NCBI GenBank assembly: GCA_905182765.1
Contig: CAJJCV010000017.1
Location: forward strand, 1 to 48,892
Source: Cryomorphaceae bacterium BACL29 MAG-121220-bin8
Lineage (GTDB): Bacteria; Bacteroidota; Bacteroidia; Flavobacteriales; Flavobacteriaceae
Direction: 5' to 3'
Length of the DNA: 48,892 bases
Shown: piece by piece, positions 17,200 to 27,170 of the stretch
Layout: each line of letters opens with the position of its first letter
Numbering within the stretch: the first letter of the stretch is position 1
The notes under the pieces: generated by a model
The model's input: only the letters and a program-made list of their open reading frames with translations
Told to the model about the DNA's origin: nothing
The model's database searches: none
Position numbers and translations under genes: made by a program

Positions 17200-19641
17200 A
17201 TGAATGTTATAAAATTTGGAGGAACTTCAATATCAAATTCTGAAAACATAAATAGAGTTATTGATATTATAATAAGTTGTGATACTAATTCTGTTGTGAT
17301 ATTATCAGCAATTGGAGAAACAACCAATCAACTGATAAAATGTGGAAAATTAGCAGGAAAAAGAGATCTTAATTATAAAAAAGTTTTCAAACAAATTAAA
17401 GAAAATCACATAGAAATATGCTCTTCATTGTTTGAATATAATAACCAAAGTGAAATATTAACTTTTGTTCAAACTAAACTCAATAAACTAGAAAACATAT
17501 TGGAGGGGATTTATAATTTAAAAGAATTTAGTAAAAAAACATATGACAATGTTTCAGGATTTGGAGAGGTATTATCATACAATATAATTGGAAAAATCTG
17601 TCAACAAAGAGGCCTAGATATTGAAACAAAAGATTCGAGAGAAATTATAACTACTAAACTTATTAATATTGGAAGAAAACAAGTCGATTTCAAATTAACC
17701 AAATCAAAATGGGATGATTTTTCAAAATCAATTAATAAAAAAATAGTAATTATGCCCGGATATATTGCCAGAGATAATTTTGGTAATAACATTACTCTTG
17801 GAAGAGGTGGTTCAGATTTTACAGCATCAATAATTGCATCAATATCTGATGCTAAAAAACTTGAAATATGGACTGATGTTAGTGGGATATTCACTTCAAA
17901 TCCAAAACTAGTTAAACAAGCCGTTCCTATTGATTCTCTTTCTTACGAGGAAGCAATGGAATTATCACATTTTGGAGCAAAAGTTTTGTATCCTCCCACT
18001 ATTCAACCAGTAATGTCTAAGAATATTCCTGTTTTCATAAAAAATACTTTTAGTAAGAATGATAAAGGAACTCTTATATCTAGTAATTCAAGTAACAAAT
18101 CAATAATCAAAGGAATTACACACATAAAAAATATTTCGTTATTAACAATTGAAGGAAGTGGAATGATAGGGATTCCAGGGTTTTCAAAAAAATTATTTGA
18201 AGAAATATCAAATAATAATATAAATATAATAATGATAACACAGGCCTCATCAGAACATTCTATTTGTATAGGAATTAATGATACTGAATCTGTTAATGCA
18301 AAAAAAATTGTTGACGAAGCCTTTAAATACGAAATTAAAAATTCTATACTAAGCCCTTCCAAAATTGAATCTAAACTTTCAATCATTGCACTTGTTGGTG
18401 ACAACATGAGAGATCATCAAGGTATAAGTGGTAAAATGTTTAGTGCGCTAGGAAAAAATAATATTAATGTAAAGGCTATTTCTCAGGGATCTTCTGAAAG
18501 AAATATTACCGCAGTAATAAGAGAAAAGGATGTAAAAAAAGCACTTAATACACTACATGAAAAGTTTTTTGAAAAAAACATAAAACAAATAAATTTATTT
18601 ATTGTTGGAATTGGTAACGTTGGATCTAAATTAATTGATCAAATTGAAAAACAAACTGATTATCTAGCTCAAAAACTTAAACTTAAACTCAGAATTATAG
18701 CTGTATCTAATTCAAAAAAGATGCTCTTTGATGAATCAGGCTTAAAACTAGGTAATCTTAAACTTGCTATAAATAATGGTGAAAATTCTAATCTAGATGA
18801 ATTTTTTGAAAGAATCAAGAAATTGAATTTAAGAAATAGTGTTTTTATTGACAACACTGCAAGCTCAAAAATTGCAGGATTTTACAAGCATTTCTTGAGA
18901 AATAATATTAGTGTTGTTACATGTAATAAAATAGCTTGTTCAGATTCTTATTCTAATTACATTGAATTAAAAAAAGTATCATCAAAATACGATACATCCT
19001 TTTTATATGAAACCAATGTAGGTGCTGGACTACCAATAATTGACACATTAAATAATTTAATTAATTCTGGTGATAAAATAAATTCTATACAAGCTGTTCT
19101 ATCAGGAAGCTTAAATTACATATTCAATAACTTTAAAAGTTCAAACACTTTTGAAGATGTTGTAAAAGAGGCTATGGACAAAGGATTCACAGAGCCAGAT
19201 CCAAAAATCGACCTAAGCGGAATAGACGTTGCAAGAAAAATTTTAATTTTAGCAAGAGAAAGTGGTAATGAAATTGAATTAAAAGATATATCTAATACAT
19301 CTTTTTTACCTAAAGAAAGTTTAAACACAAAAGACAATAAAGAGTTTTTAAAATCATTATCTGAAAATAAAGATCATTTTGAAAACATTTTAAATGATGC
19401 TCATAGTAATGATTGTAAAATAAAATATGTAGCTGAATATATAAACGGAAAAGCTAGTGTTGGGATTAAGAATATTCCTAAGGATCATGATTTTTACAAT
19501 CTTGAAGGAAGTGATAATATCGTCTTGTTTTACACAGACAGATATAAAAAACAACCATTAATTGTTAAGGGTGCCGGAGCGGGAGCTGATGTCACAGCAG
19601 CTGGAATTTTTGCAGATATAATTAGAACAAGCAAAAGATAA
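17200..19641 (+). CDS. thrA: Bifunctional aspartate kinase/homoserine dehydrogenase I
   Basis: An 813-residue fusion that carries out the first and third steps from aspartate to homoserine. The aspartokinase part begins with KFGGTS (5-10) and includes GRGGSDFTAS (201-210). Two ACT regulatory domains lie at about 313-450 (IEGSGMIGIPG and ALVGDNMRDHQGISG), so threonine feedback is expected. The homoserine dehydrogenase part starts with the dinucleotide-binding FIVGIGNVGSK (467-477) and includes the catalytic region GLPIIDTLNNL and the C-terminal GAGAGADVTAAGIFAD. It is first in a thrA-thrB-thrC cluster, preceded by 147 bases with an inverted repeat. Confidence 0.97.
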   Translation: MNVIKFGGTSISNSENINRVIDIIISCDTNSVVILSAIGETTNQLIKCGKLAGKRDLNYKKVFKQIKENHIEICSSLFEYNNQSEILTFVQTKLNKLENILEGIYNLKEFSKKTYDNVSGFGEVLSYNIIGKICQQRGLDIETKDSREIITTKLINIGRKQVDFKLTKSKWDDFSKSINKKIVIMPGYIARDNFGNNITLGRGGSDFTASIIASISDAKKLEIWTDVSGIFTSNPKLVKQAVPIDSLSYEEAMELSHFGAKVLYPPTIQPVMSKNIPVFIKNTFSKNDKGTLISSNSSNKSIIKGITHIKNISLLTIEGSGMIGIPGFSKKLFEEISNNNINIIMITQASSEHSICIGINDTESVNAKKIVDEAFKYEIKNSILSPSKIESKLSIIALVGDNMRDHQGISGKMFSALGKNNINVKAISQGSSERNITAVIREKDVKKALNTLHEKFFEKNIKQINLFIVGIGNVGSKLIDQIEKQTDYLAQKLKLKLRIIAVSNSKKMLFDESGLKLGNLKLAINNGENSNLDEFFERIKKLNLRNSVFIDNTASSKIAGFYKHFLRNNISVVTCNKIACSDSYSNYIELKKVSSKYDTSFLYETNVGAGLPIIDTLNNLINSGDKINSIQAVLSGSLNYIFNNFKSSNTFEDVVKEAMDKGFTEPDPKIDLSGIDVARKILILARESGNEIELKDISNTSFLPKESLNTKDNKEFLKSLSENKDHFENILNDAHSNDCKIKYVAEYINGKASVGIKNIPKDHDFYNLEGSDNIVLFYTDRYKKQPLIVKGAGAGADVTAAGIFADIIRTSKR

Positions 19642-19681
19642 AAAAAGCTCTATTTAAACTCAAGTTTTCTTTAAAAAAACA

Positions 19682-19689
19682 TAGTTTTG
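19682..19689 (+). promoter_or_regulatory. -7 promoter element TAGTTTTG directly before thrB
   Basis: Exact TAnnTTTG ending 5 bases before the thrB ATG. If it works, the transcript would start at or next to the start codon, giving an internal, nearly leaderless thrBC promoter. Confidence 0.5.
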
Positions 19690-19694
19690 CAGCG

Positions 19695-20624
19695 ATGAAT
19701 GAAATTAGAATATTTTCTCCAGCTAGTATAGCAAACCTATCTTGTGGATATGATATTTTAGGGGTATGTTTAGACAAAGTAGGTGATGAAATATTAGTCA
19801 GAAAAACAAAAAAGAGAGGTGTTGTAATAACAAAAATTACTGGACAAAAACTTAGTAAAGATATAAGATTGAATGTTGCTGGTGTTTCTGCTAGTGCCCT
19901 TCTAAATGAAACTGAAGTTGATTGTGGTTTTGAAATTGAAATCCATAAAGGAATAAAGCCCGGTAGTGGAATTGGAAGTAGTGCAGCAAGCTCAGCAGGT
20001 AGTGTTTTTGCAATTAATCAATTAATTGGAAAACCGTATTCAAACAAAGAATTAGTCAAATTTGCAATGGAAGGTGAAAAAGCAGCATCTGGATCTTTGC
20101 ACGCTGATAATGTTGCCGCAGTACTGTTAGGCGGGTTTACTTTTGTAAGAAATAGCTCGAAAAATGATTATTTTAAATTAAACTCACCAATCGAATTAGC
20201 ATTTACAATAATTCATCCTCAAATAGAAATTAAAACATCTGATTCAAGAGCAATTGTAAAAAAACATGTAAGTCTTCAGGAAATGACCGAACAATCAGCT
20301 AATATCGGTTCATTCGTAACAGGACTTTATACTGAAGATTATGAACTAATCGGAAGATCAATAGAGGATAATGTTATTGAACCGTTAAGATCAATTTTAA
20401 TTCCCAAATTTAATGAATTAAAAAAAACCAGCTTATATAATGGTGCTTTAGGATGTGGTATTTCTGGCTCAGGACCCTCTGTGTTCGCTATTTCCAAAGG
20501 AGCTAGTACAGCAAAAAAAGTCGGAGTATCTATGGGAAAAATATATAATGAATTAGATTTAGAGTATGATATTCATATTTCTTACGTCAATGATATTGGA
20601 ATCAAAATATTAGAATTTAAATAG
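19695..20624 (+). CDS. thrB: Homoserine kinase
   Basis: A 309-residue GHMP-family kinase that phosphorylates homoserine with ATP. The phosphate-binding loop PGSGIGSSAASSAG is at residues 89-102, the N-terminal SPASIANLSCGYDILG is the substrate-side strand, and GCGISGSGPSVFA near residue 252 is GHMP motif 3. The gene follows thrA after 53 bases, with its own TAGTTTTG element ending 5 bases before the ATG, and is followed by thrC after one base. It is thus part of the threonine operon but may also be expressed separately from thrA. Confidence 0.97.
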   Translation: MNEIRIFSPASIANLSCGYDILGVCLDKVGDEILVRKTKKRGVVITKITGQKLSKDIRLNVAGVSASALLNETEVDCGFEIEIHKGIKPGSGIGSSAASSAGSVFAINQLIGKPYSNKELVKFAMEGEKAASGSLHADNVAAVLLGGFTFVRNSSKNDYFKLNSPIELAFTIIHPQIEIKTSDSRAIVKKHVSLQEMTEQSANIGSFVTGLYTEDYELIGRSIEDNVIEPLRSILIPKFNELKKTSLYNGALGCGISGSGPSVFAISKGASTAKKVGVSMGKIYNELDLEYDIHISYVNDIGIKILEFK

Positions 20625-20625
20625 T

Positions 20626-21921
20626 ATGTTTTACAGAAGTTTAAAATCAAGTTCAAAATTGGTGAATTTTGAAGAAGCAGTCAAAAAAGGACTAGCAGAA
20701 GATGGAGGATTGTTTTTTCCTAAAAAAATTAAAAAATTAAAGAAAGAATTTATAGAAAATTTAGAAAATTTTTCAAACATTGATATTGCATATGAGGTCA
20801 TTAAGCAATTTATTGGTGATGAAATCAATGAAAATGATTTAAAAAATATCATAACAAACACAATTGACTTTGATTTTCCTCTTATAGATATTGAAAAAAA
20901 TGTAAAATCTTTAGAACTTTTTCATGGACCTACTCTAGCATTTAAAGACGTTGGAGCAAGATTTATGGCAAATTGCCTTGGATACTTTAATAAAAAAAGT
21001 AATAAAATAAATACAGTTCTTGTTGCAACGTCTGGTGATACTGGTGCCGCTGTTGCCAATGGTTTTCTTGATGTAAAGGGAACTAATGTTGTTATTCTAT
21101 ATCCAAAAAATATGGTTAGTGAAGTACAAGAAAAACAACTAACTACAAATAAAAAAAATATAACTGCATTTAGGGTTGATGGTACTTTTGACGACTGTCA
21201 ACAGATGGTGAAAAAAGCTTTTACAGATAAGGAATTGAATAATGAATTAAATTTAACTTCTGCCAACTCAATTAATGTAGCTAGGTGGCTTCCTCAGATG
21301 TTTTATTATTTTTTTGCAATCAAACAATTGAAAATAAATAATAAAAAAATAGTGTTTAGTGTACCAAGTGGTAATTTTGGAAATATATGTGCCGGTGCAA
21401 TTGCAATGAAATTAGGATTACCAATAGATCAATTTGTTGCTAGTACAAATTCAAATGATACAATTCCTAGATATTTAAATTCTAAAAACTACAACCCAAA
21501 AAAAACTATTCCTACTATTTCTAATGCAATGGATGTATCAAATCCTAGTAATTTCATAAGAATAGAAGAAATATTTCAAGACTTTAATGAATTAAAAAAT
21601 TGTTTTTCATCATACAGTTTTCGTGATGACAAAACTTTAAAAGCAGTTAAAAGTGTATACAAAAACTCTAATTATATATTAGACCCTCATGGAGCAGTTG
21701 GTTATCTTGGTTTAAAAAAGTTTTTAGCTAATAACTCTGATTTTATTGGTATTTTTTTAGAAACTGCTCACCCAATAAAATTTTCAAATCATATTGAAAA
21801 TGAATTAAAATTAAAATTAAAAATTCCTCAGTCAATAAATAAAATTCTAAAAAAAGAAAAAATATTTACTGATTTATCAAGTTATAATGAATTTAAAAAT
21901 CTAATGTTAAATTTTGGGTAA
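20626..21921 (+). CDS. thrC: Threonine synthase
   Basis: A 431-residue fold-type II PLP enzyme converting O-phosphohomoserine to threonine. The PLP lysine is Lys107 in LAFKDVGARF; the phosphate-binding stretch ATSGDTGAAVANGF and the PSGNFGNICAG loop are present, and the N-terminal YRSLKSSS/AEDGGLFFP matches bacterial ThrC. It starts one base after the thrB stop, completing the operon. Its 3' end overlaps the convergent aminopeptidase P gene by 15 bases, with no visible terminator between them. Confidence 0.97.
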   Translation: MFYRSLKSSSKLVNFEEAVKKGLAEDGGLFFPKKIKKLKKEFIENLENFSNIDIAYEVIKQFIGDEINENDLKNIITNTIDFDFPLIDIEKNVKSLELFHGPTLAFKDVGARFMANCLGYFNKKSNKINTVLVATSGDTGAAVANGFLDVKGTNVVILYPKNMVSEVQEKQLTTNKKNITAFRVDGTFDDCQQMVKKAFTDKELNNELNLTSANSINVARWLPQMFYYFFAIKQLKINNKKIVFSVPSGNFGNICAGAIAMKLGLPIDQFVASTNSNDTIPRYLNSKNYNPKKTIPTISNAMDVSNPSNFIRIEEIFQDFNELKNCFSSYSFRDDKTLKAVKSVYKNSNYILDPHGAVGYLGLKKFLANNSDFIGIFLETAHPIKFSNHIENELKLKLKIPQSINKILKKEKIFTDLSSYNEFKNLMLNFG

Positions 21922-23520
21922 GACAAAATCAGTTAGCGGACTTGATTTTTTCATTAATTTCTCAATTTCATCTGATTTACGTGGCGCATCAACTGATAAA
22001 TTTACAGGCCCATTATCTGTAATTAAAACAGTATCTTCAATTCTTACAGCAATACCCCACCATTTAGGATCACAGTCACTTTTGTCTTGAACGTATATTC
22101 CCGGTTCTACAGTAATTATAGAGTTGGCTCTGTATGGACCAGTTGTACCAGGATCATGAACATCTAAGCCCACATAATGAGAAGTTCCGTGAGGAAAAAA
22201 TTTTCTATAATCTTTTGGATCATTTATAATTCCTAAATCTAATAATCCTTGTTTGATTACTTCAACAGCAGCATTGTGTGGAGCCCTAAAATCTGCACCT
22301 ATAACAGCTGCTTTTATTCCGGCTTCTTGAGCATCATACACTATATCATAAATTGCTTTTTGCTCCTTAGAAAATGAACCGTTAGCAGGAATAGTTCTTG
22401 TAACATCTGCTGTATATCCATGATATTCAGCCCCTAAGTCCATAAGGACTAAATCATTTCCGACATTAAGTTTAGTATTTTCTATGTAATGCAAAATACA
22501 TCCATTATGACCTCCTCCAACAATTGAAGGATATCCTTCGTATTCAACATTATATTTTTTATATACAAATTCATGAATACCCTGAATTTCCATCTCAGAC
22601 AGACTAGGATTCATTGCCTTCATAACTTCAACTTGACCAATAGCAGATATTTTAGCTGCCTTCGACATTAGAACAAGTTCTTCTTCAGTTTTAATTTCTC
22701 TTAATTGTCTCATTATCTCAGACAATGCAATGGCATCTAAATTGCTTTCAGCAGCCTTTATTGATATTTTTTGTTTTATTTCTAAAAGCATTTCTTGATT
22801 TGATGCTAACTGAAATTCGTTTAACAATTTATCATCCTTTAAAGAAGGTTTAGATCTTAAATTACTTTTTAAGACTTGTGCAACATTGGCAGAGTTTTCA
22901 TTTGGAGCTAAGCTAATAACATCGTAAAATTTTTCTTTTTCAGGGTTAAAATCAATTGGATAGTTTGACATTTTTTTAAATTTATCTATCAGTGAAAAAA
23001 GGTCATTACTATTTCCTTTATTATCTCTTACATCATTTTTAAAATCAAAAAACAAAACACTATCAAAACTTGATAAATCAGGTGATATTTCGGTGAATTT
23101 ATCAGTTGTATAAGCTAAATCAAAACCTAACTTAGATTTAACTCCTTCTGCTCCAAGTCTTTTTCCGTTCCACATTTCTCTAAGTTGATCTCTTTCTTGA
23201 ACAAAAATAAGTTCATTATAGATGTTTGTATTATTATTTTGATCCTCTGAAAAAATAAGAAGAACAGAATTAGGCTCTCTTAACCCAGTTAGATAATAAA
23301 AATTAGGATCTTGATGGTAATGATAATCTACATCATTAGCGCGATTTCTAACTGGGTTGGCAAAAAAAACAGCCACACTGTTACTTGGCATTAGACTTCG
23401 AACATTTTCACGTCTATCTTCATGAAACTCTAAACTTAAATAATCTTGAGGTTCAGATTGAGAATAGATTAGTGAAAAAGTAAATAAGAAAGTAATACTA
23501 AAGTGAAGTTTGTTTTTCAT
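21907..23520 (-). CDS. Exported aminopeptidase P family protein (M24B Xaa-Pro peptidase)
   Basis: A 537-residue protein with a signal peptide (residues 1-20, ending IYS). The C-terminal pita-bread domain carries the dinuclear metal motifs DLGAEYHGYTADVTRT, HGTSHYVGLDVHDPG, VEPGIYV and VRIEDTVLIT. The N-terminal domain has the ANPVRNRANDVDYHYHQDPNFYYLTG motif of aminopeptidase P. It removes N-terminal residues preceding proline, probably in the periplasm given the leader. It lies 9 bases after the M1 peptidase gene, so both exported peptidases are likely one transcript for peptide degradation. Confidence 0.93.
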   Translation of the reverse strand: MKNKLHFSITFLFTFSLIYSQSEPQDYLSLEFHEDRRENVRSLMPSNSVAVFFANPVRNRANDVDYHYHQDPNFYYLTGLREPNSVLLIFSEDQNNNTNIYNELIFVQERDQLREMWNGKRLGAEGVKSKLGFDLAYTTDKFTEISPDLSSFDSVLFFDFKNDVRDNKGNSNDLFSLIDKFKKMSNYPIDFNPEKEKFYDVISLAPNENSANVAQVLKSNLRSKPSLKDDKLLNEFQLASNQEMLLEIKQKISIKAAESNLDAIALSEIMRQLREIKTEEELVLMSKAAKISAIGQVEVMKAMNPSLSEMEIQGIHEFVYKKYNVEYEGYPSIVGGGHNGCILHYIENTKLNVGNDLVLMDLGAEYHGYTADVTRTIPANGSFSKEQKAIYDIVYDAQEAGIKAAVIGADFRAPHNAAVEVIKQGLLDLGIINDPKDYRKFFPHGTSHYVGLDVHDPGTTGPYRANSIITVEPGIYVQDKSDCDPKWWGIAVRIEDTVLITDNGPVNLSVDAPRKSDEIEKLMKKSSPLTDFVLPKI

Positions 23521-23529
23521 TAGATTTTT

Positions 23530-25176
23530 TTAGATTTTATATTTTTTTTCAATGTAATAATTATTATCAATTTCAATAGATCCTTTTAGCTTTTTAGATT
23601 TCCATTTTTGAGTTGGATATATTCTTGTTTTATTTTGACTTCCTGCAATATGATCGGTAACAATTATATCGATTGGCATATTAAAACCTTCAACAACATT
23701 ATTCCATCTAAAAGACATTTTACCATCAATCAAATTATGCTCTAAAACAGGAATCCTTATATCTCTTAAATATTGATTAAAAAATGGTTTTAAATTTATT
23801 TTCATTTTTTCAGAAATATAATTTTCAATTTCATAAGTTGTAACAGTTTTGTGGTAAAAATCTTTATTTAATCCTCTCAAAACATTTCTCCACACTTTGT
23901 CGTTGCCAGCTACTTGTCTAAGTGTGTGTAAAAGATTTGCACCCTTTGAGTACATATCACCCGAACCACCTTTATTAACATTATATGGACCAATTATTGG
24001 TTTTTTGTTTCCAATTCCTCTTCGAGTTCCTATGACATACTCAGATGACGCTTTTTTACCGAAATGATAGTCTACAAAAAGATTTTCTGAATATGTAGTA
24101 AACCCTTCGTGAACCCACATATCAGCGATGTCCTTATAAGTAATATTATTAGCAAACCACTCATGACCTGTCTCATGTATGATTATATAATCAAATTTTA
24201 GTCCCCATCCAGTTCCAGACAAATCACGACCTAAATATCCTTTTCTATATTTATTCCCATAAGTTACCGAACTTTGATGCTCCATACCAAGATAAGGGGC
24301 TTCTACTAATTTAAAACTGTCTTCATAAAAAGGATATGGACCAAACCAATATTCAAAAGCTTGCATAGTTTTAATTGCATCTACAAAATGAACTTTTGCT
24401 TTTTCTAAATTATAGCTCAAAACATAATAATCCATATCTAGATCTCCCTTTTCTCCCTTATATATTTCTGAAAAATTAACATAATCACCAATATTAATAT
24501 TTACTCCATAATTATTTATTGGATTTACTACTTCCCAATGAAATGTAGTTGAATCTGACATTTCATCAATCTTAACTAGTCTTCCGTTTGAAACATTTGT
24601 AAGTCCTTTAGGAACATTAACACTCATTAACATACTTTCAGGTTCATCGTACATGTGATCTTTGTTAGGCCACCAAACACTAGCTCCTAAGCCCTGACAT
24701 GAAGATGCTATAAAATGATTTCCGTTTTTATCTTTTTCCCATGAGATACCTCCATCCCAAGGGGCTCTTACCGCAACTCTAGGATTACCTTCATAATAAA
24801 CTATTAACTCTTCTTTCGAGCCTACATTTTGTTTCTTCTTAAGCTTTATGAAATGTGCATTACCATCATGTATAATTTCTAACTCAGAATTATCTTGAAT
24901 AGCCTTAGTTAGTATAAGTGGTGTCTGAAGATCAATTTGCATTAAATCATGTGATTTAAGTACTGTGTAAGAAATCTTGTTGGAACCTGAAATGAATTTT
25001 TCTTCTGGTTTAACGCTTATATCAAGATGATAGCGGTTAAGATCCCACCAAGACCTTTCCTTCGTAATAGATCCACGCAACGTATCTTGTCTACTAAATT
25101 CAGTTTTATCATCCATTATACCTTGAGAGAATAATATCACAGGAGTTAATAATAAAAGAATTAATATTTTTTTCAT
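23530..25176 (-). CDS. Exported M1 family metallopeptidase
   Basis: A 548-residue gluzincin with a signal peptide (residues 1-18, ending FSQ). The zinc motif is HETGH (334-338) and, 18 residues later, Glu357 in HEG, which fits HExxH-X18-E exactly. GMEHQSS (297-303) stands where M1 enzymes have the GAMEN exopeptidase motif. It likely trims peptides from the N-terminus in the periplasm or at the outer membrane. It is upstream of the aminopeptidase P gene by 9 bases on the same strand. No exact TAnnTTTG element is visible in the 66 bases before it. Confidence 0.93.
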   Translation of the reverse strand: MKKILILLLLTPVILFSQGIMDDKTEFSRQDTLRGSITKERSWWDLNRYHLDISVKPEEKFISGSNKISYTVLKSHDLMQIDLQTPLILTKAIQDNSELEIIHDGNAHFIKLKKKQNVGSKEELIVYYEGNPRVAVRAPWDGGISWEKDKNGNHFIASSCQGLGASVWWPNKDHMYDEPESMLMSVNVPKGLTNVSNGRLVKIDEMSDSTTFHWEVVNPINNYGVNINIGDYVNFSEIYKGEKGDLDMDYYVLSYNLEKAKVHFVDAIKTMQAFEYWFGPYPFYEDSFKLVEAPYLGMEHQSSVTYGNKYRKGYLGRDLSGTGWGLKFDYIIIHETGHEWFANNITYKDIADMWVHEGFTTYSENLFVDYHFGKKASSEYVIGTRRGIGNKKPIIGPYNVNKGGSGDMYSKGANLLHTLRQVAGNDKVWRNVLRGLNKDFYHKTVTTYEIENYISEKMKINLKPFFNQYLRDIRIPVLEHNLIDGKMSFRWNNVVEGFNMPIDIIVTDHIAGSQNKTRIYPTQKWKSKKLKGSIEIDNNYYIEKKYKI

Positions 25177-25242
25177 GTTAATATGTGTTTTATTTTTTGT
25201 AAGGTAAAAAAAATGCCCGAAATTTGTATCATAAAATAAATT

Positions 25243-26325
25243 ATGAAAAAAACTTCTCTATTTGATATCCATGTAAAATCCAATGCTAAAATGGTCCCTT
25301 TTGCAGGATTTAATATGCCGGTACAATTTGAAGGGGTTAATGCTGAACATCTTCAGGTTAGAAATTCTGTTGGGATATTTGATGTTTCCCATATGGGTGA
25401 GTTTTTAGTTGAGGGAGAAAATGCTACTAGTTTTTTAAATTACATATGTTCAAACGATATTCTATTAATGTCTGATGGGAAAGCTCAGTATAATTGTATA
25501 ACCAATCCTAATGGAGGTGTAATTGATGATTCAATAGTTTATAAGTTTAGCTCTAATAACTATATGATTGTAGTGAATGCTTCTAACATAGAAAAAGATT
25601 GGAATTGGATTAATAAACAAAATATAAATTTCAACAACAAACTAACCAATATTTCAGACAATACATCTTTACTAGCTGTTCAAGGTCCCAAAGCAAATGA
25701 AGTCATTCAAAAATTAGTTGATTTTGATTTAAGTCAATTAAAAAGTTATTCATTTATTAAAAATGATATAAAAGAGATTAAAAAAGTCATTATTTCAACT
25801 ACTGGCTATACTGGTTCTGGTGGAGTTGAATTGTATGTAAATAATATTGATGCGATAAAACTATATAATTTATTAATTGAAACTGGTGAATATTTGGGTA
25901 TTAAACCTATTGGATTAGCAGCAAGAGATACTTTGAGGCTTGAAATGGGCTATTGTTTATATGGAAATGATATTGACGATACAATTAGTCCAATAGAAGC
26001 TGGATTAAAATGGGCAACAAAAATAAATAAAGATTTCATTGGTAAAAAACATATTTTAAATTCAATTAAAAATGGAATTGAAAAAAAAATAATTGGTTTT
26101 GTGTTAAATGAAAGAGGGATCCCAAGAAAAGGCTATAAAATATTTGACTCTAAACAAAATGAGATTGGAGTAGTTACATCTGGAACAATGTCACCAGTTT
26201 TAAAAAAAGGAATTGGAATGGGCTATGTGAAATTTTCTAGTGCAAAGCTAGGGTCTCAAATATTAATTCAAATTAGAAATAAATATGTCAAATCAGAAAT
26301 CGTTAAACCTCCTTTTATAAAATAA
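25243..26325 (+). CDS. gcvT: Glycine cleavage system aminomethyltransferase (T protein)
   Basis: At 360 residues this matches GcvT, which transfers the methylene group from aminomethyl-lipoyl H protein to tetrahydrofolate and releases ammonia. Typical segments are MVPFAGFNMPVQF, GIFDVSHMGE, YTGSGGVELY, ARDTLRLEMGYCLYGND and TSGTMSPVLKKGIGMGYV. The 66-base upstream gap is far too short for a glycine riboswitch. The stop is followed directly by the ATG of the SDR-like gene, so the two are co-transcribed. The other glycine cleavage genes are not in the window. Confidence 0.96.
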   Translation: MKKTSLFDIHVKSNAKMVPFAGFNMPVQFEGVNAEHLQVRNSVGIFDVSHMGEFLVEGENATSFLNYICSNDILLMSDGKAQYNCITNPNGGVIDDSIVYKFSSNNYMIVVNASNIEKDWNWINKQNINFNNKLTNISDNTSLLAVQGPKANEVIQKLVDFDLSQLKSYSFIKNDIKEIKKVIISTTGYTGSGGVELYVNNIDAIKLYNLLIETGEYLGIKPIGLAARDTLRLEMGYCLYGNDIDDTISPIEAGLKWATKINKDFIGKKHILNSIKNGIEKKIIGFVLNERGIPRKGYKIFDSKQNEIGVVTSGTMSPVLKKGIGMGYVKFSSAKLGSQILIQIRNKYVKSEIVKPPFIK

Positions 26326-27129
26326 ATGATTAGAGTTTTAATTTTCGGGGGGAGCAGCTCAGTTGGGACTGCAATTTTCAAAGAATTAAACCCTTTTTAT
26401 GATTTGCATGCTACTTACTATAAACAAACTAAATTTAACCGTAACAAAAGGTACAAATATTATGACCTTGAAACGGATCCTACTTCAATTTTAACTCAAT
26501 TAAATCCGAATATAATTATATCTGGATTAAAAGGTGATTTTAATTTACAAGTCAAATATTATGATAAAATCATAAAGTACTGTGAAAGGGTTGGATCTAA
26601 ATTAATGTTTATATCTTCTTCAAGTGTATTCGATTCTTTTATAAATTATCCATCATTTGAGGAAGATAAAACTTTTTCTCAAAGTATATATGGAAGATTT
26701 AATATTCATATTGAAAACAAATTATTTAGAATGAAAAATTCAAATTGGACAATTAATAGATCCGCTATGATTTACAGTTTGAAATCGAAAAGATTAAACC
26801 AAATTAAAAAAAGTATAGTCAAATCTAATCCAATAGAAATATTTCCAAATTTAATTATCAATATCAATTCAGAAAATTTATTAGCAAAACATTTACATTA
26901 TATAATTAGCAGGAATCTATGTGGAATATTTCACCATGGAAGCAAAGATTTAATAAACCACGAAGAGCTCATAAAAAATATTGTTGAAAAATTAAATTTG
27001 AAAAAAATTAATTACAAATATGTTTATACAACTAACAACAATAGATATCTTTCATTATTATCAAACAAAAATTTATTTCCCAAACATCTTAACTTTACTT
27101 TTGATTCAATTTTGAAAAAAATTCAATAA
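26326..27129 (+). CDS. NAD(P)-binding SDR / sugar-nucleotide reductase-like protein (RmlD-type)
   Basis: A 267-residue extended-SDR-like protein. The N-terminal VLIFGGSSSVGTAIFKEL is a glycine-rich dinucleotide-binding loop; LMFISSSSVFDS supplies the catalytic serine-type strand and SQSIYGRFNIHIENKL the YxxxN/K-like helix, with Tyr and Asn where YxxxK is usual (YGRFN), so catalysis may differ. It resembles RmlD-type dTDP-4-dehydrorhamnose reductases but is shorter at the C-terminus, and the substrate is unknown. It abuts gcvT with no gap. Confidence 0.72.
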   Translation: MIRVLIFGGSSSVGTAIFKELNPFYDLHATYYKQTKFNRNKRYKYYDLETDPTSILTQLNPNIIISGLKGDFNLQVKYYDKIIKYCERVGSKLMFISSSSVFDSFINYPSFEEDKTFSQSIYGRFNIHIENKLFRMKNSNWTINRSAMIYSLKSKRLNQIKKSIVKSNPIEIFPNLIININSENLLAKHLHYIISRNLCGIFHHGSKDLINHEELIKNIVEKLNLKKINYKYVYTTNNNRYLSLLSNKNLFPKHLNFTFDSILKKIQ

Positions 27130-27157
27130 AATCATTTTATTAACTTTAGTAATAAAT

Positions 27158-27165
27158 TATATTTG
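27158..27165 (+). promoter_or_regulatory. -7 promoter element TATATTTG directly before yebC
   Basis: Exact TAnnTTTG ending 5 bases before the yebC ATG, the same geometry as at thrB and at 37355. Predicts a leaderless or nearly leaderless transcript. Confidence 0.55.
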
Positions 27166-27170
27166 AATTT

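Noticed and set aside
25177-25242. Glycine riboswitch before gcvT
   Set aside because: The gap is 66 bases, too short for a glycine aptamer, and none of its conserved elements are visible.
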